Shown here: one piece after another, positions 1 through 9,762 of the stretch
Position numbering within the stretch: position 1 is the stretch's first letter
Layout: every line of letters begins with the position of its first letter
NCBI GenBank assembly: GCA_002104945.1
Contig: MCFH01000014.1
Span: forward strand, 839,001-903,000
Source of the DNA: Piromyces finnis
Taxonomy: Eukaryota; Neocallimastigomycota; Neocallimastigomycetes; Neocallimastigales; Neocallimastigaceae
Length of the DNA: 64,000 bases
Reading direction: 5' to 3'
Notes under the pieces: generated by a model
Told to the model about the DNA's origin: nothing
What the model saw: the letters and a program-made list of their open reading frames with translations, nothing else
Database searches by the model: none
Position numbers and translations under genes: made by a program

Positions 1-927
1 TAAAAATAATAAAATTGTATTAATAATAATATTCTTGTGGATATTAGAATATAACTTGACTAAAGTAAATACTCTAAATTTCACAAAATACAAAGGTAAA
101 ATAAAGAAAATAAAAATAACAATTAATTCAATTCAATAATATCGCGTTTATTTTCCACTTAATAATAAAACACTCAAACTAAATAATTAAATTCACCTAT
201 ATTATAGATTTAATTAACTAATATTAATATCTTTTATTCTACAACCTCACACTTCGCACCAATTTGATATAAGTTTCTTTTATGTTGTAGTAATTTAATA
301 TTAGTTTATTTATAATTTATTATATTAGGTGAAAAATATTTTATTACTATTAACTTCTCTCTTATTAATAATTTCACTTATAATATTTTCTTATTAATTA
401 TTAAAGCTCTTCTCTTTCTAATTATTAATTATTTTTACATGAATATTTTTATATTATAAAATTCCTATAATTGAATATCAATTATATAATGTAATGTATT
501 CATAATATATGAATAATAATTAAATAGGATATAGTATAATATATTTTACATTTTATATGAAATATTACTATATAAGGAAAGGTAATGTAATACAAATAAG
601 TATTACAATAAAATTAATACTAATATATAATATTAATATTTAAGAATATAATGAAATATGTACATGAATTCTATAACTAATATATAAATAATGTATTATA
701 ATATATATCAATTATTATATTATTATTATGAAATATTTGATATAAATTTTTATAGATGAAATTGAATATTTTAAATAATAAAAATTATTTTAAATATTGG
801 CTAATATGTAGCTAGACATATTAATTTCATATCATATCTCATTATATAACTGTAATATTTACAATGTAACTTTTTCTCTTTGTTAACCTTATTAATAAAA
901 TTATTTATTAATTAAATTTATTTCACA
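1..927. other. AT-rich sequence without recognisable gene
   Basis: I see no coding region, tRNA or recognisable LTR boundary here. The stretch is almost pure A+T with short TAATA and TTATTA runs. It probably consists of degraded LTR material like the rest of the window, but I could not match it to a family. Confidence 0.5.
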
Positions 928-1228
<301 letters not shown>

Positions 1229-1233
1229 TTTTT

Positions 1234-1884
1234 TGTCAAGATTGTAAGGTGATTTGAGTTTATAATTAAGTCTACTAGGTTAGGATAGGCTTAATTATAT
1301 AGTAAATAATAAATTTTTATTTATATAAATAAAAGAATAATAAATATAGTTTTTTTTAAGAATTGTTTTATTTAATTTTTATAATATAAATAAATGATAA
1401 TTATCAATTTTAAATTATTGAATTTACTGTATAAAAATGAGTATTAATAATCTCACAAAGAACTTCTTAAAGTTGTTCTTTGTTCAACTTATTTATACTT
1501 TCATTTTTAATATAACATTGATATTAATAAAATATAATAATAATATTTTTAAGTTATACATGTATAATAATATAAATATAAATATTATAAATATTAATAA
1601 AATATAATAATAATAATATAATTTTCTTTAAATTTCGATATTAATAAGTTGTTAAAAATAATATTAATAATTATTTAAATGAATATTATTTTACTAATTG
1701 GTTTGTTTAATATTAATTAATTGTTACACTATTTATAATTAATTAAATTAATAATTTCAAAATTATACTAATTGGTTTGTTTAATATTAATTAATTGTTA
1801 CACTATTTATAATTAATTAAATTAATAATTTCAAAATTATGAAATTTCATGAAATGTCAAATTATATGAATTGTGATTTTGACA
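1234..1884 (+). mobile_element. J-family solo LTR (copy 1)
   Basis: Starts TGTCAA and ends TTTTGACA, giving short terminal inverted repeats. It matches the second copy near 27245-27883 over most of its length. A TATA-like TATAAAAA lies near 1431. It is followed by a stem-loop, CAAAGAAC (1456-1463) with GTTCTTTG (1475-1482). The 3' third contains an exact 74 bp tandem duplication that copy 2 lacks. Confidence 0.85.
1693..1840. repeat. 74 bp perfect tandem duplication inside LTR J
   Basis: Two head-to-tail copies of a 74 bp unit, 1693-1766 and 1767-1840, without visible differences. The J copy at 27245-27883 has one unit, interrupted by extra sequence. The lack of divergence suggests a recent event. 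Confidence 0.95.
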
Positions 1885-1897
1885 TTTTAAGTTAACC

Positions 1898-1930
<33 letters not shown>

Positions 1931-2007
1931 TAATTTCATATCTCTTTTTATTTAAAAATTTTAAGTATTAATATTATCTTTCAATTAATTTTTACAAAAA
2001 TATTAAT
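1885..2007. other. A-LTR remnant, poly(A) and Pol III terminator region
   Basis: TTTTAAGTTAACCCTA at 1885 matches a segment about 50 bp into LTR A, then breaks into a 29-base A run (1900-1928). The AAAAA at 1996-2000 is a TTTTT on the minus strand. It lies 8 bp downstream of the tRNA-Thr 3' end and is a plausible RNA polymerase III terminator. Confidence 0.6.
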
Positions 2008-2078
2008 GCCTATTGACGGAATTGAACCACCGACCTTCGCTTTACAAGAGCGACGCTCTACCACTAAGCCAAACAAGC
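2008..2078 (-). tRNA. tRNA-Thr(TGT), copy 1
   Basis: Read on the minus strand this folds as a 71 nt cloverleaf. Acceptor GCTTGTT pairs with AATAGGC, the anticodon loop is CTTGTAA (anticodon TGT), and the T arm is GGTGG-TTCAATT-CCGTC. There is no intron and no encoded CCA. Acceptor position 3 is T opposite G70, a wobble, whereas the copy at 51959 has C. It lies only 9 bp downstream of tRNA-Gly with no T run between them, so the two are probably one dicistronic Pol III transcript. Confidence 0.95.
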
Positions 2079-2087
2079 ATTAAATAT

Positions 2088-2157
2088 GCGTTAACCGGGA
2101 ATCGAACCCGGGCCATTTGCTTGGAAGGCAAATATTCTACCTCTATACTATTAACGC
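2088..2157 (-). tRNA. tRNA-Gly(TCC), copy 1
   Basis: A minus-strand cloverleaf of 70 nt: acceptor GCGTTAA with TTAACGC, anticodon loop CTTCCAA (anticodon TCC), and T arm CCGGG-TTCGATT-CCCGG. There is no intron and no encoded CCA. It is identical to the copy at 52039-52108. It is the upstream member of the Gly-Thr pair. The 5' LTR of gypsy element 1 starts 14 bp upstream of its mature 5' end, the position expected for Ty3-like targeting of a Pol III start site. Confidence 0.97.
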
Positions 2158-2171
2158 TTCAGTTATCTTTT

Positions 2172-2969
2172 TGATAAATAATGAAATTAATAAATATAAA
2201 ATTATTATTATACCTGATTTTTAAGTTAACCCTAAAAGTAACTTAAAACAAGTTATAGTTTAATTAAGTACTTTACCAAAATTCTTAAATAAAATTAATC
2301 CTAAACACTGCATATGTTTTGATTATTGAAAGAAAATAATAAACTTTAATTAATCGAGATCAAAATATATAACTTTTGTTAAATTAATTGTTAAATTAAA
2401 TGTTTAATAACTTCGTTAGTAAATTACACTTTAAAAGTAAACAAATATAATAATTCATGTTATAAAATAATATAATTAAACACTTTTATTAAAATACTAA
2501 AAATAATTATTACTTTAATTAATTGTAAAATAAACAACTTTTTATATTCTTTAACTTTTAATTATTTCTTTTATTGTTATTTCTAATTACTTTTATTGTA
2601 AATAGTTATTAATTTTATTGTTTTAATGTAAATAGTTTAAATTCAAAAGAAAATATAAATACATGTAAATATTCTTATTTTAATCATTATTATTATTATT
2701 AATAAAGAAATATTATATAGTTAGATTAATATTTTATAATTTTAATAATCACTTTTATACTTAAATAAATAAAATTTTAAATATTTAAATATTAGAAAAA
2801 CAAGTCTAATAAAACAATTTAGTGTTTTAACAAAACAATTTTATTAATTTTTATAAAAACGATTTTAAATCTTAATCAATATAACTTATATAGTTATAAC
2901 AAAAGATATAATATAATAATCACTTTTTGAAGTAAAATTCAAAATTAAGATTATTATCAAATTATATCA
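2172..2969 (+). repeat. 5' LTR of element 1 (family A)
   Basis: Begins TGATAAATAATG and ends ATTATATCA. A TATA-like AAATATAAAT lies at 2651-2660. About 800 bp. Other A copies are at 9763, 11570, 16027, 34902, 46840 and 50007. The PBS follows one base after the LTR. Confidence 0.95.
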
Positions 2970-2970
2970 A

Positions 2971-2986
2971 TGGTCCTTCGAACCGG
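2971..2986 (+). other. Primer-binding site, probably tRNA-Tyr
   Basis: TGGTCCTTCGAACCGG starts 2 bases from the LTR end. It begins with TGG, complementary to a tRNA CCA end. Its reverse complement has the form of an acceptor 3' strand TCGAAGG plus discriminator A and CCA. Acceptor stems starting CCTTCGA are known for tRNA-Tyr in many eukaryotes. The identity is inferred because no tRNA-Tyr is in the window. Confidence 0.6.
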
Positions 2987-3347
2987 AGAATCAAAATAAG
3001 GTAAATATATAAAATTTTCTTTATATAAAAATTTCATATAGAATAGTAAAATATTCTATGAAATTAATTAAATAATTAAGTTATAATAGTATAGAATAGA
3101 TAGTTAACAGAATAGTTTAATATTCTCAATATTTTATCTATTTAGAAATTATAACTTATTAAATAATAAAATAATATTAAAATAATAAATCAATATTCAA
3201 TATTGAAATATTATTTAAATATTATTAAATCAATATTAAAATAAAATAAATAAATTATAATACTTAATAGTATAGTATTAATATAGTAAATTGATATATA
3301 AACATTATATATTAGATAAAATATATAGATATTTTAAATAAGAAAAG

Positions 3348-3393
<46 letters not shown>

Positions 3394-3592
3394 GTATAGA
3401 AAAATTATTAGATAAATAGATTGATAATATTATAAATAAGATAGTTGAAAGAATTAATTATAATAATAAAATAGGTATATATACATTAGATATATATACA
3501 TAAAAATAAATATATAATAAAAATAAATCAAAATAATAATAAATAAAGATTTAAGTATATATATATAAAAAATATATATACACCAAACAAAC

Positions 3593-3636
<44 letters not shown>

Positions 3637-4938
3637 ATAAAACTTTATAAATAAAAATACTTGTAAAAATATACTAGGAGCGTATAGAGCTCATATACAG
3701 AGTTTCAGTGTATAATTAACTAGTTTCAGTTGGTTAGAAACTATAGCTGTTAATCACTGAAGTATTTGTAAAAGTAGGACGAGTGTGAATAGCACGCTTA
3801 CTTGGGGGAAGGGATTGTTAGTGTGATAAAAAGCACGCAATACAGGACTCTCAAGTTGAATACTTTTGTGAACTCTGGCGAATAAGGAACTTTAGTCACC
3901 GAAGGCTAAAGGTTTGTCGTGAAGGTAAAGCGACATAAAAATATATAGTTTAAATTTATTTTGAGGTCTAGTATATCACCTCTAGTTAGTAGCTTTTGCC
4001 GGTTAATTAAATTGTTGTAAGGCACTAAAAAGCGAAAAATAAATCCTGTAAATAAAGTTTTATATTTAATTATTTTTTTTAAAAAAAAAAAAGAAAAAGA
4101 AATACATAAATTATAATTATAAATTAATAATTATAATTTATAAATTAAAGATAAAAATTATTTAATTATAAAATATAATCATCGGTCAAATAAAATTAAA
4201 AGTATTGTTATAAATTTTAAATAATAAAAGCAATAATATTGAGTTGTCTTTTTAGTTAATTTTCAGCGAAAAATAACTTTTGTTTATCTTTTCGGTTAAT
4301 TAATTACTAAGATAATTAAAGTGTTTTATAGTAAGTTAGTAAGAGTGCAGTTTTATCACATATCGTGGGGGAGTAGAGCGCTAACTAATAAGTAAATATT
4401 ACACCACTTAATATTTATGACGGTTAGTTAGTGGAGGTCGAAAGGCACGGTGACGAAACTGTCGGGTACTCTGAAGGTACTATTATAACATAATCAATAT
4501 TATTTTCGGCTTTATAATAAAGAAATAAAAATAAACATCCTACTCTAAATTAAATATTTTTTTAACAATACTAATATATAAATAACTTAATATAAATAAA
4601 ATATATTCTTAACATTTTCTCAAAAAAAAAATAAAATCTTCTTAATTACAATAAAACTAAAGCAAGTGTCTACAAGTGTTTACAAACAACAACCAATTAC
4701 TCCTTTTATATTACATTATATAAACGTTATATAAGATTATATTTTATTAATAACAGTAATAAATAAAATACCTGTAAATAAAATACCTGTAAATAAAATT
4801 ATATTATTGTAAATAAAGACTATTGTAAATAAAAACATATTATTGTACCTATAACTAAATTATTGAGAATAAATAAAAATTGAACTTTTAAATAAAATAT
4901 TAAAATAAAATTAAATAAAATAAAAATAAAAAGTAATA
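2987..4938 (+). other. Long untranslated leader of element 1
   Basis: About 2 kb between PBS and gag AUG, far longer than the roughly 0.8 kb leader of element 5 or the 30-40 bases of the copia elements. It holds A runs at 3352-3391 and 3594-3628. It also holds a conspicuously G+C-richer, strongly structured block (3660-4500), described separately. No long ORF lies in it. It may carry packaging, dimerisation or translation-initiation signals; that is inference. Confidence 0.7.
3660..4500 (+). ncRNA. Candidate structured RNA block in element 1 leader
   Basis: Many perfect stems can be read by eye. A nested hairpin has TTCAGTG 3704-3710 with CACTGAA 3755-3761, ATTAAC 3715-3720 with GTTAAT 3749-3754, and AGTTTC 3722-3727 with GAAACT 3737-3742. 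Further stems are GAGTGTG 3781 with CACGCTT 3793, CTTTAGTC 3890 with GGCTAAAG 3904, and TGTCG 3915 with CGACA 3931. A second nested hairpin has CTAACTAA 4381 with TTAGTTAG 4424, enclosing TAAATATT 4393 with AATATTTA 4410. Base composition contrasts with both sides. Two halves (about 3660-4060 and 4240-4500) share GCGAAAAATAA and CGGTTAATTAA, suggesting an old internal duplication. The function is unknown; it is most likely part of the element's genomic RNA. Confidence 0.6.
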
Positions 4939-5907
4939 ATGGATAATACTACTAAAGGTATTACCTTTAATAGAATACCTATTTTGGGTTCAACAAAGGT
5001 TGAATTTGATGATTGGGAATTTTCTTTCAAACATTGGTGTAATTTATATAAGGTACCAGAACAAGAAAAGTTAGAATACCTTATATCATTAACTACAGGT
5101 ACAGCTAGAACAATTGTAGTTAATGCATTAAATAAAGAAACACCAGATGATTATAATACCATCATCAAAAACCTTAAAAGTCATTTTAAAGGTTCAGTAC
5201 CAAAGAATTCTAGATTATTAGAATTGTCTACTATTACAATAAAGAAAAATGAAAGTGTATCTGAATTCAATATTAAATTTGACTCTTTAATAAATAAAAC
5301 AAACTTAAAAATGTCAAATGAAATCATATTGTCCTACTATATTAATGCTTTTAGAAACCTTACTAAAACTTACGAAGCACTTTTAGAAGCTGAACCAAAA
5401 AGTTTAGAAGAAGCCAGAAACATTACTATTAAGAAAGAGAAAATTTTCAATATAGTTGAAGAAAATAGACCAAAAATAAGAACTTCCATTAATTCTAGAA
5501 GGTCTCCAAATGATAATAATACTCAAAGAAATAATGATAGAGCATATTCAAATAAATTTAATAGTTATAACCGAATGAATAACAATAACACTACTCAAAA
5601 TAGTTTTAAAAATTATAATAATAGAAATTATACTAATAACTACAGAAATAATAATTATAATAGTAATATTCAAAATAATAACTACAATAATGATAACAAA
5701 AATTATTCAAGATTTAATAATATTAATCAAAACGTTGAGCAAAGAAAAAGTACCTTAAAATACCCACAAAATAATGATGATGAGTTAAAAGAAATAACTC
5801 AAAAGCTTGCTGACCTAAAAATTAATGTTTGCTTAAATTGTAAAAGAATAGGTCATACTACGAATGATTGTCCAGAATTAGATGACGAATACAATCATTT
5901 AAACTAA
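4939..5907 (+). CDS. Gag of Ty3/gypsy element 1
   Basis: A 322-residue capsid/nucleocapsid precursor, expected to assemble cytoplasmic virus-like particles and bind the element RNA. The N-terminal 170 residues are helical and retrotransposon-Gag-like (DDWEFSFKHW near residue 25). Residues about 190-270 are a low-complexity Asn/Tyr/Arg tract. The C terminus has one CCHC zinc knuckle, C298-X2-C-X4-H-X4-C311. It ends ...NHLN followed by TAA. The last two sense codons, TTA AAC, form part of a -1 slippery site, so a fraction of ribosomes should make Gag-Pol. Start: the first AUG after the leader, with A-rich sequence before it. It is homologous to the gag of element 5 at 41211. Confidence 0.93.
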   Translation: MDNTTKGITFNRIPILGSTKVEFDDWEFSFKHWCNLYKVPEQEKLEYLISLTTGTARTIVVNALNKETPDDYNTIIKNLKSHFKGSVPKNSRLLELSTITIKKNESVSEFNIKFDSLINKTNLKMSNEIILSYYINAFRNLTKTYEALLEAEPKSLEEARNITIKKEKIFNIVEENRPKIRTSINSRRSPNDNNTQRNNDRAYSNKFNSYNRMNNNNTTQNSFKNYNNRNYTNNYRNNNYNSNIQNNNYNNDNKNYSRFNNINQNVEQRKSTLKYPQNNDDELKEITQKLADLKINVCLNCKRIGHTTNDCPELDDEYNHLN

Positions 5908-8900
5908 ATAATGGGAGTAAGCAATCTCCCATAAAAACTAAAATTGCAAATAGTTCACAAAATACACAAGAAGCACAAATAAATCCCAATATCTCTAATG
6001 AAAATAATTATTCTATCAATGCGGCTCAAAAGAAGAAAATAAATGTTAAAACAGTAGATAAAAATAAAATATCACCAAATAATAAAAGTATTGTCAAACC
6101 CTCAATACTTAACCAACCTAATATTAGGAATTTAAAACAACAAAAGAAGGCTATTAGAGATACTCGTAGAAGAAAAATTAGCGAAGATAAAGATGAAGTT
6201 ATGGAAGAAACCCCAAATGAAGAAATAGAAATAGAAAGTGAAGAAGAACAAAATAATACAAATGAAATACCTTTAGAAGAAGTTACTAATACAAAAGAAC
6301 ATATCCAACCTATTGAAATTAATAACTCTAATGATTCTACCAATGAAGAAACTTTTAAAAATAATAATGAAACAAGTGATGTAAAAGTAAAGAAAAATTC
6401 TGTCAAAACCAAAGTAACCACAAAAAGAAATATGACAGAAATACAAATGTTAAAAACCAAAGATAAATTTAGTATAATTAAAGAAGCAAATAATTTATAT
6501 CCAAAAATAAGTCTTTCCCAATTACTTTCTGCTAGTCCATCACTTAGAAAAGAATTAGAACAAGGATGTAAACCTAAAGTTGAAAAAGTGATGTACTCCT
6601 TTAATAACTCTAATATTCCATTAATAATTGGTGATATAGATGGAAAATATTTAAAAATTCTTTATGATACTGGCGCAAATGTCAATATCATTACTACAAA
6701 TGGTTTTAATAAACTATCAAATAAAAATATTAAAAAAAGTGATGAGGAACAAAATATAACTATTGCTAATGGTACTACTGTTCCTACAAATGTTTTTACT
6801 ACTTTAAAAATAAATATTAATAATTGTTGTACTATTTTAGAAAAATTTTATATTATTGAACAAAGTAATCCATACTTTGATATAATTTTTGGAAGAGGTA
6901 TTCAAAAGAAATACCGTTTATTTATTGACCCTGATGATGATTATATATACCAGAAAACTAAAAAAGGTTTAAAGAAAATTACAAACATTATCAATAGTAA
7001 TGATAATGATGCTAATGATATTCCCTTAATGAATTCTATAATTATTTCAAAAGAAGAAAACCAAGAATTTCAAGATACGTTAAAAGAAATCTTAAATTCA
7101 ATATCTGATAATATTAAATCAAAATTTGAACACATTATAAATAAATATAAAAATTGTATGGCTACATCAATGTCTCAATTAACTACTGCGGATTTAGAAC
7201 CTCATTCTATAATTACTACTACTAATAAACCAATAAAATTAAAACCTTATAAATTATCTAAGGAACATGCTGATATTTTAAAAAGTGAAATTCTTTCATT
7301 ACTTGATAAAGGTTTAATTACTCCTTCTCACTCTCCATGGTCATTTCCAGTTTTACTTGTACAAAAGAAAAATGGTAAATGGAGAATGTGTATTGATTAT
7401 AGAAGACTTAATGAAATTACTATTAAGGATTCTTATGCACTTCCTTTTATTGATGAATTAATATCTTCTGTTAATGGTGCAAAAATATTTTCTGCTTTAG
7501 ATTTATACTCTGGCTACCACCAAATTCCTATGAACCCAAATGATGTTGAGAAAACTGCTTTTACAACAAAATTTGGTAATTATAATTTTAAAGTAATGCC
7601 ATTTGGTTTAACTAATGCTCCCGCTACTTTCCAGCGAGAAATGAATAGGATTCTCTTACCATTAATTGGTAAATGTCTTTTTGTTTACATTGATGATATT
7701 GTTGTTTATTCTAAATCACCAGAAGAACATCTTTATCATTTACAACAAGTTTTTGAAATATTATCTAAATATAATCTTTCTCTTAATTTACAAAAATGTA
7801 AATTCTTTCAAGAAAAGGTAGAAGTACTAGGACATGTACTTACACCTAACGGATTAAAAACTGTTCCTTCTAAAGTTCAAAGTATTGCTTTATGGAATGC
7901 TCCAAAAAATGTTAATGAACTAAGATCATTCCTAGGTTTAGCTAGTTACTACCGCAAATTTATTCAAAATTTTTCTATTAGAGCAAGCTCTCTTTTTAAT
8001 TTATTAAAGAAAGACCAAGAATATATTTGGTCACAAGAATGTAATAATGCTTTTGAAGATATCCGACAATGTCTATTAAGTGATCCTATTTTAAGTTATC
8101 CTGATTTTAATAAAGAATTTATTATTCGTACTGATGCATCAACTAATGGCATTGGTGCTGTACTCTTACAGGTGGAGGGGGACAAATTGGAACATCCAAT
8201 TTGTTGTATTAGTCGTACTTTATCTACTTCAGAAAAGAATTATTCTGTTACTGACCTTGAAGGATTAGCTATTTATTATGCAATTCTACAATTTCGTCAA
8301 TATATTATAAGTAATAAAAATCCTACCATATTAATTACTGATCATAAACCATTACTGGGATTTTATAAAAAGAATATTCCATCAAAAGGTAGACATGCAA
8401 GATGGATTGAAGAATTTAATAAATATAAAATTGAATTAAAATATGATAAAGGAAAGAAAAATGTTTTTGCTGATGCCCTTTCAAGATTACCTTCTAAAAA
8501 TTCTGATGAAATAGTAAATTGTGCTTATGCAATTTTGTCTGATTTTAATCCAAGAGATTTAGACCTACCTGAAGGAATAAAAAAATATTTTACTAAAAAT
8601 TATCAAGTTGTTGATAATACTCTTTATTATAAAAAAGATGAATTATATCTTAAAGTTATTTACAAAGATGAAGATAAAAAAGATATTATTAGTCGTGCTC
8701 ATTCTGTTGGTCATGAAGGTGCTGAAAAGACCACAAATAGAATTTTAAAATCTTATTATTGGCCTGGTATTTGGAATGATGTTAGAATGTGGGTAAAGTC
8801 CTGTAGAAAATGTCAACTTTGTAGACCTAAGCCTTTACCTAAAAATACTGAAGATAATATAACCCCAATTGAACAACCATTTACTAGAGTCGGATTAGAT

Positions 8901-9749
8901 ATAGTTGGCCCATTACCACTTACTAAACATGGAAATTCTTATATTATTACCCTTGTTGATTATTTCACTAAATGGGTTGAAGCTAAAGCAATTCCAAATA
9001 TGAAATCAGAAGAAGTAATAAAATTTTTAATAGAAGTAATAACAAGACATGGTCCACCAGAAATAATTGTTACTGATAATGGAAGTTCATTTATTTCTGA
9101 TATTACTAAAATGATGATTGATTTATATGGATCATGGGTTCATTTTGTTTCTCCTCATCATCCACAATCTAATGGTATGATTGAGAATAGAAACAAAGAA
9201 ATAGGAAAAACTTTAAGACTCTTAATTGAAAATGAATCTGAATGGGATGAATATCTACCATCTGCATTATGGTCACTTAGAACTACCAAAAATTCAAAAA
9301 CAAAGTTTAGTAGTTTCGAATTATTATATGGTAGAAGAGACACATGGCCATTAGAAATAATGTTTCCCGATATTTATAAAGATCCTAATGAAACAGAAGA
9401 AGAATATATTTTTAGAAGATTTTTAAGGCATCAAAATTGGGTAAAACAAGCTACTGAATATTCTAATCATGCTAATCAATATTGGGAACATAGAATAGGT
9501 TTATCCAAAGCTTTAAAGAAGACTTATAAACCGGGTGATTATGTTATGATAAGATTAATAGGAAGAAGTAAATTAAATCCTTATTTTTATGGTCCTTATA
9601 AAGTCGTTAATAAACAAAAATTTAATACTGTTGTACTTGAAGATCCACATACAGGAAAACTACTTGATAGAAATGTACATATTAAAAATATTTTTCCTTA
9701 CGTTCTACCAGAACAAAATTTAACTTCAAGGGACGAAGTTAATTCTTAA
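5886..9749 (+). CDS. Pol of Ty3/gypsy element 1: protease, RT, RNase H, integrase
   Basis: The frame is open from 5886 and is probably entered by -1 frameshifting at 5898. The first in-frame AUG is 6201, and residue numbers here count from it. After an acidic/basic linker come protease (LYDTGAN, D156) and RT (MPFGLTNAPATFQ; YIDD at 496-499). RNase H follows (TDAS, D645), then the integrase zinc domain (H834, then CRKCQ) and a DD35E core (D900, D959, E995). A GPY/F-like tail (YFYGPYKVV) ends the protein. No chromodomain is evident. All catalytic residues are present and no stop interrupts the frame. It processes Gag-Pol, copies RNA to DNA and integrates it; tRNA targeting is inferred from the insertion site. 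Confidence 0.95.
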   Translation, partial: RIQSFKLNNGSKQSPIKTKIANSSQNTQEAQINPNISNENNYSINAAQKKKINVKTVDKNKISPNNKSIVKPSILNQPNIRNLKQQKKAIRDTRRRKISEDKDEVMEETPNEEIEIESEEEQNNTNEIPLEEVTNTKEHIQPIEINNSNDSTNEETFKNNNETSDVKVKKNSVKTKVTTKRNMTEIQMLKTKDKFSIIKEANNLYPKISLSQLLSASPSLRKELEQGCKPKVEKVMYSFNNSNIPLIIGDIDGKYLKILYDTGANVNIITTNGFNKLSNKNIKKSDEEQNITIANGTTVPTNVFTTLKININNCCTILEKFYIIEQSNPYFDIIFGRGIQKKYRLFIDPDDDYIYQKTKKGLKKITNIINSNDNDANDIPLMNSIIISKEENQEFQDTLKEILNSISDNIKSKFEHIINKYKNCMATSMSQLTTADLEPHSIITTTNKPIKLKPYKLSKEHADILKSEILSLLDKGLITPSHSPWSFPVLLVQKKNGKWRMCIDYRRLNEITIKDSYALPFIDELISSVNGAKIFSALDLYSGYHQIPMNPNDVEKTAFTTKFGNYNFKVMPFGLTNAPATFQREMNRILLPLIGKCLFVYIDDIVVYSKSPEEHLYHLQQVFEILSKYNLSLNLQKCKFFQEKVEVLGHVLTPNGLKTVPSKVQSIALWNAPKNVNELRSFLGLASYYRKFIQNFSIRASSLFNLLKKDQEYIWSQECNNAFEDIRQCLLSDPILSYPDFNKEFIIRTDASTNGIGAVLLQVEGDKLEHPICCISRTLSTSEKNYSVTDLEGLAIYYAILQFRQYIISNKNPTILITDHKPLLGFYKKNIPSKGRHARWIEEFNKYKIELKYDKGKKNVFADALSRLPSKNSDEIVNCAYAILSDFNPRDLDLPEGIKKYFTKNYQVVDNTLYYKKDELYLKVIYKDEDKKDIISRAHSVGHEGAEKTTNRILKSYYWPGIWNDVRMWVKSCRKCQLCRPKPLPKNTEDNITPIEQPFTRVGLDIVGPLPLTKHGNSYIITLVDYFTKWVEAKAIPNMKSEEVIKFLIEVITRHGPPEIIVTDNGSSFISDITKMMIDLYGSWVHFVSPHHPQSNGMIENRNKEIGKTLRLLIENESEWDEYLPSALWSLRTTKNSKTKFSSFELLYGRRDTWPLEIMFPDIYKDPNETEEEYIFRRFLRHQNWVKQATEYSNHANQYWEHRIGLSKALKKTYKPGDYVMIRLIGRSKLNPYFYGPYKVVNKQKFNTVVLEDPHTGKLLDRNVHIKNIFPYVLPEQNLTSRDEVNS
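5898..5932 (+). promoter_or_regulatory. -1 ribosomal frameshift signal, gag-pol of element 1
   Basis: The slippery heptamer T TTA AAC (5898-5904) is in the gag frame and directly followed by the gag stop TAA (5905-5907). After a 6-base spacer comes a hairpin, ATGGGAG (5911-5917) with CTCCCAT (5926-5932) and an 8-base loop. The pol frame (codons starting at multiples of 3) is open from 5886 and lies at -1 relative to gag. The same arrangement occurs in element 5 and, with A AAA AAC, in element 2. Confidence 0.88.
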
Positions 9750-9762
9750 AAGGCCGAGAAAC

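Noticed and set aside
3352-3628. Poly(A) tails marking retroposed cDNA in the element 1 leader
   Set aside because: The A runs are internal to a continuous leader with no target duplications or LINE/SINE sequence, so simple-repeat expansion is more economical.
6201-6203. AUG 6201 as the true start of element 1 pol
   Set aside because: The pol frame is open back to 5886, and a canonical slippery site plus hairpin sits at the gag end, so frameshift entry is far more likely.
6026-6460. 144-codon minus-strand ORF opposite pol
   Set aside because: Antisense shadow of the Lys/Glu-rich pol linker. No independent evidence.
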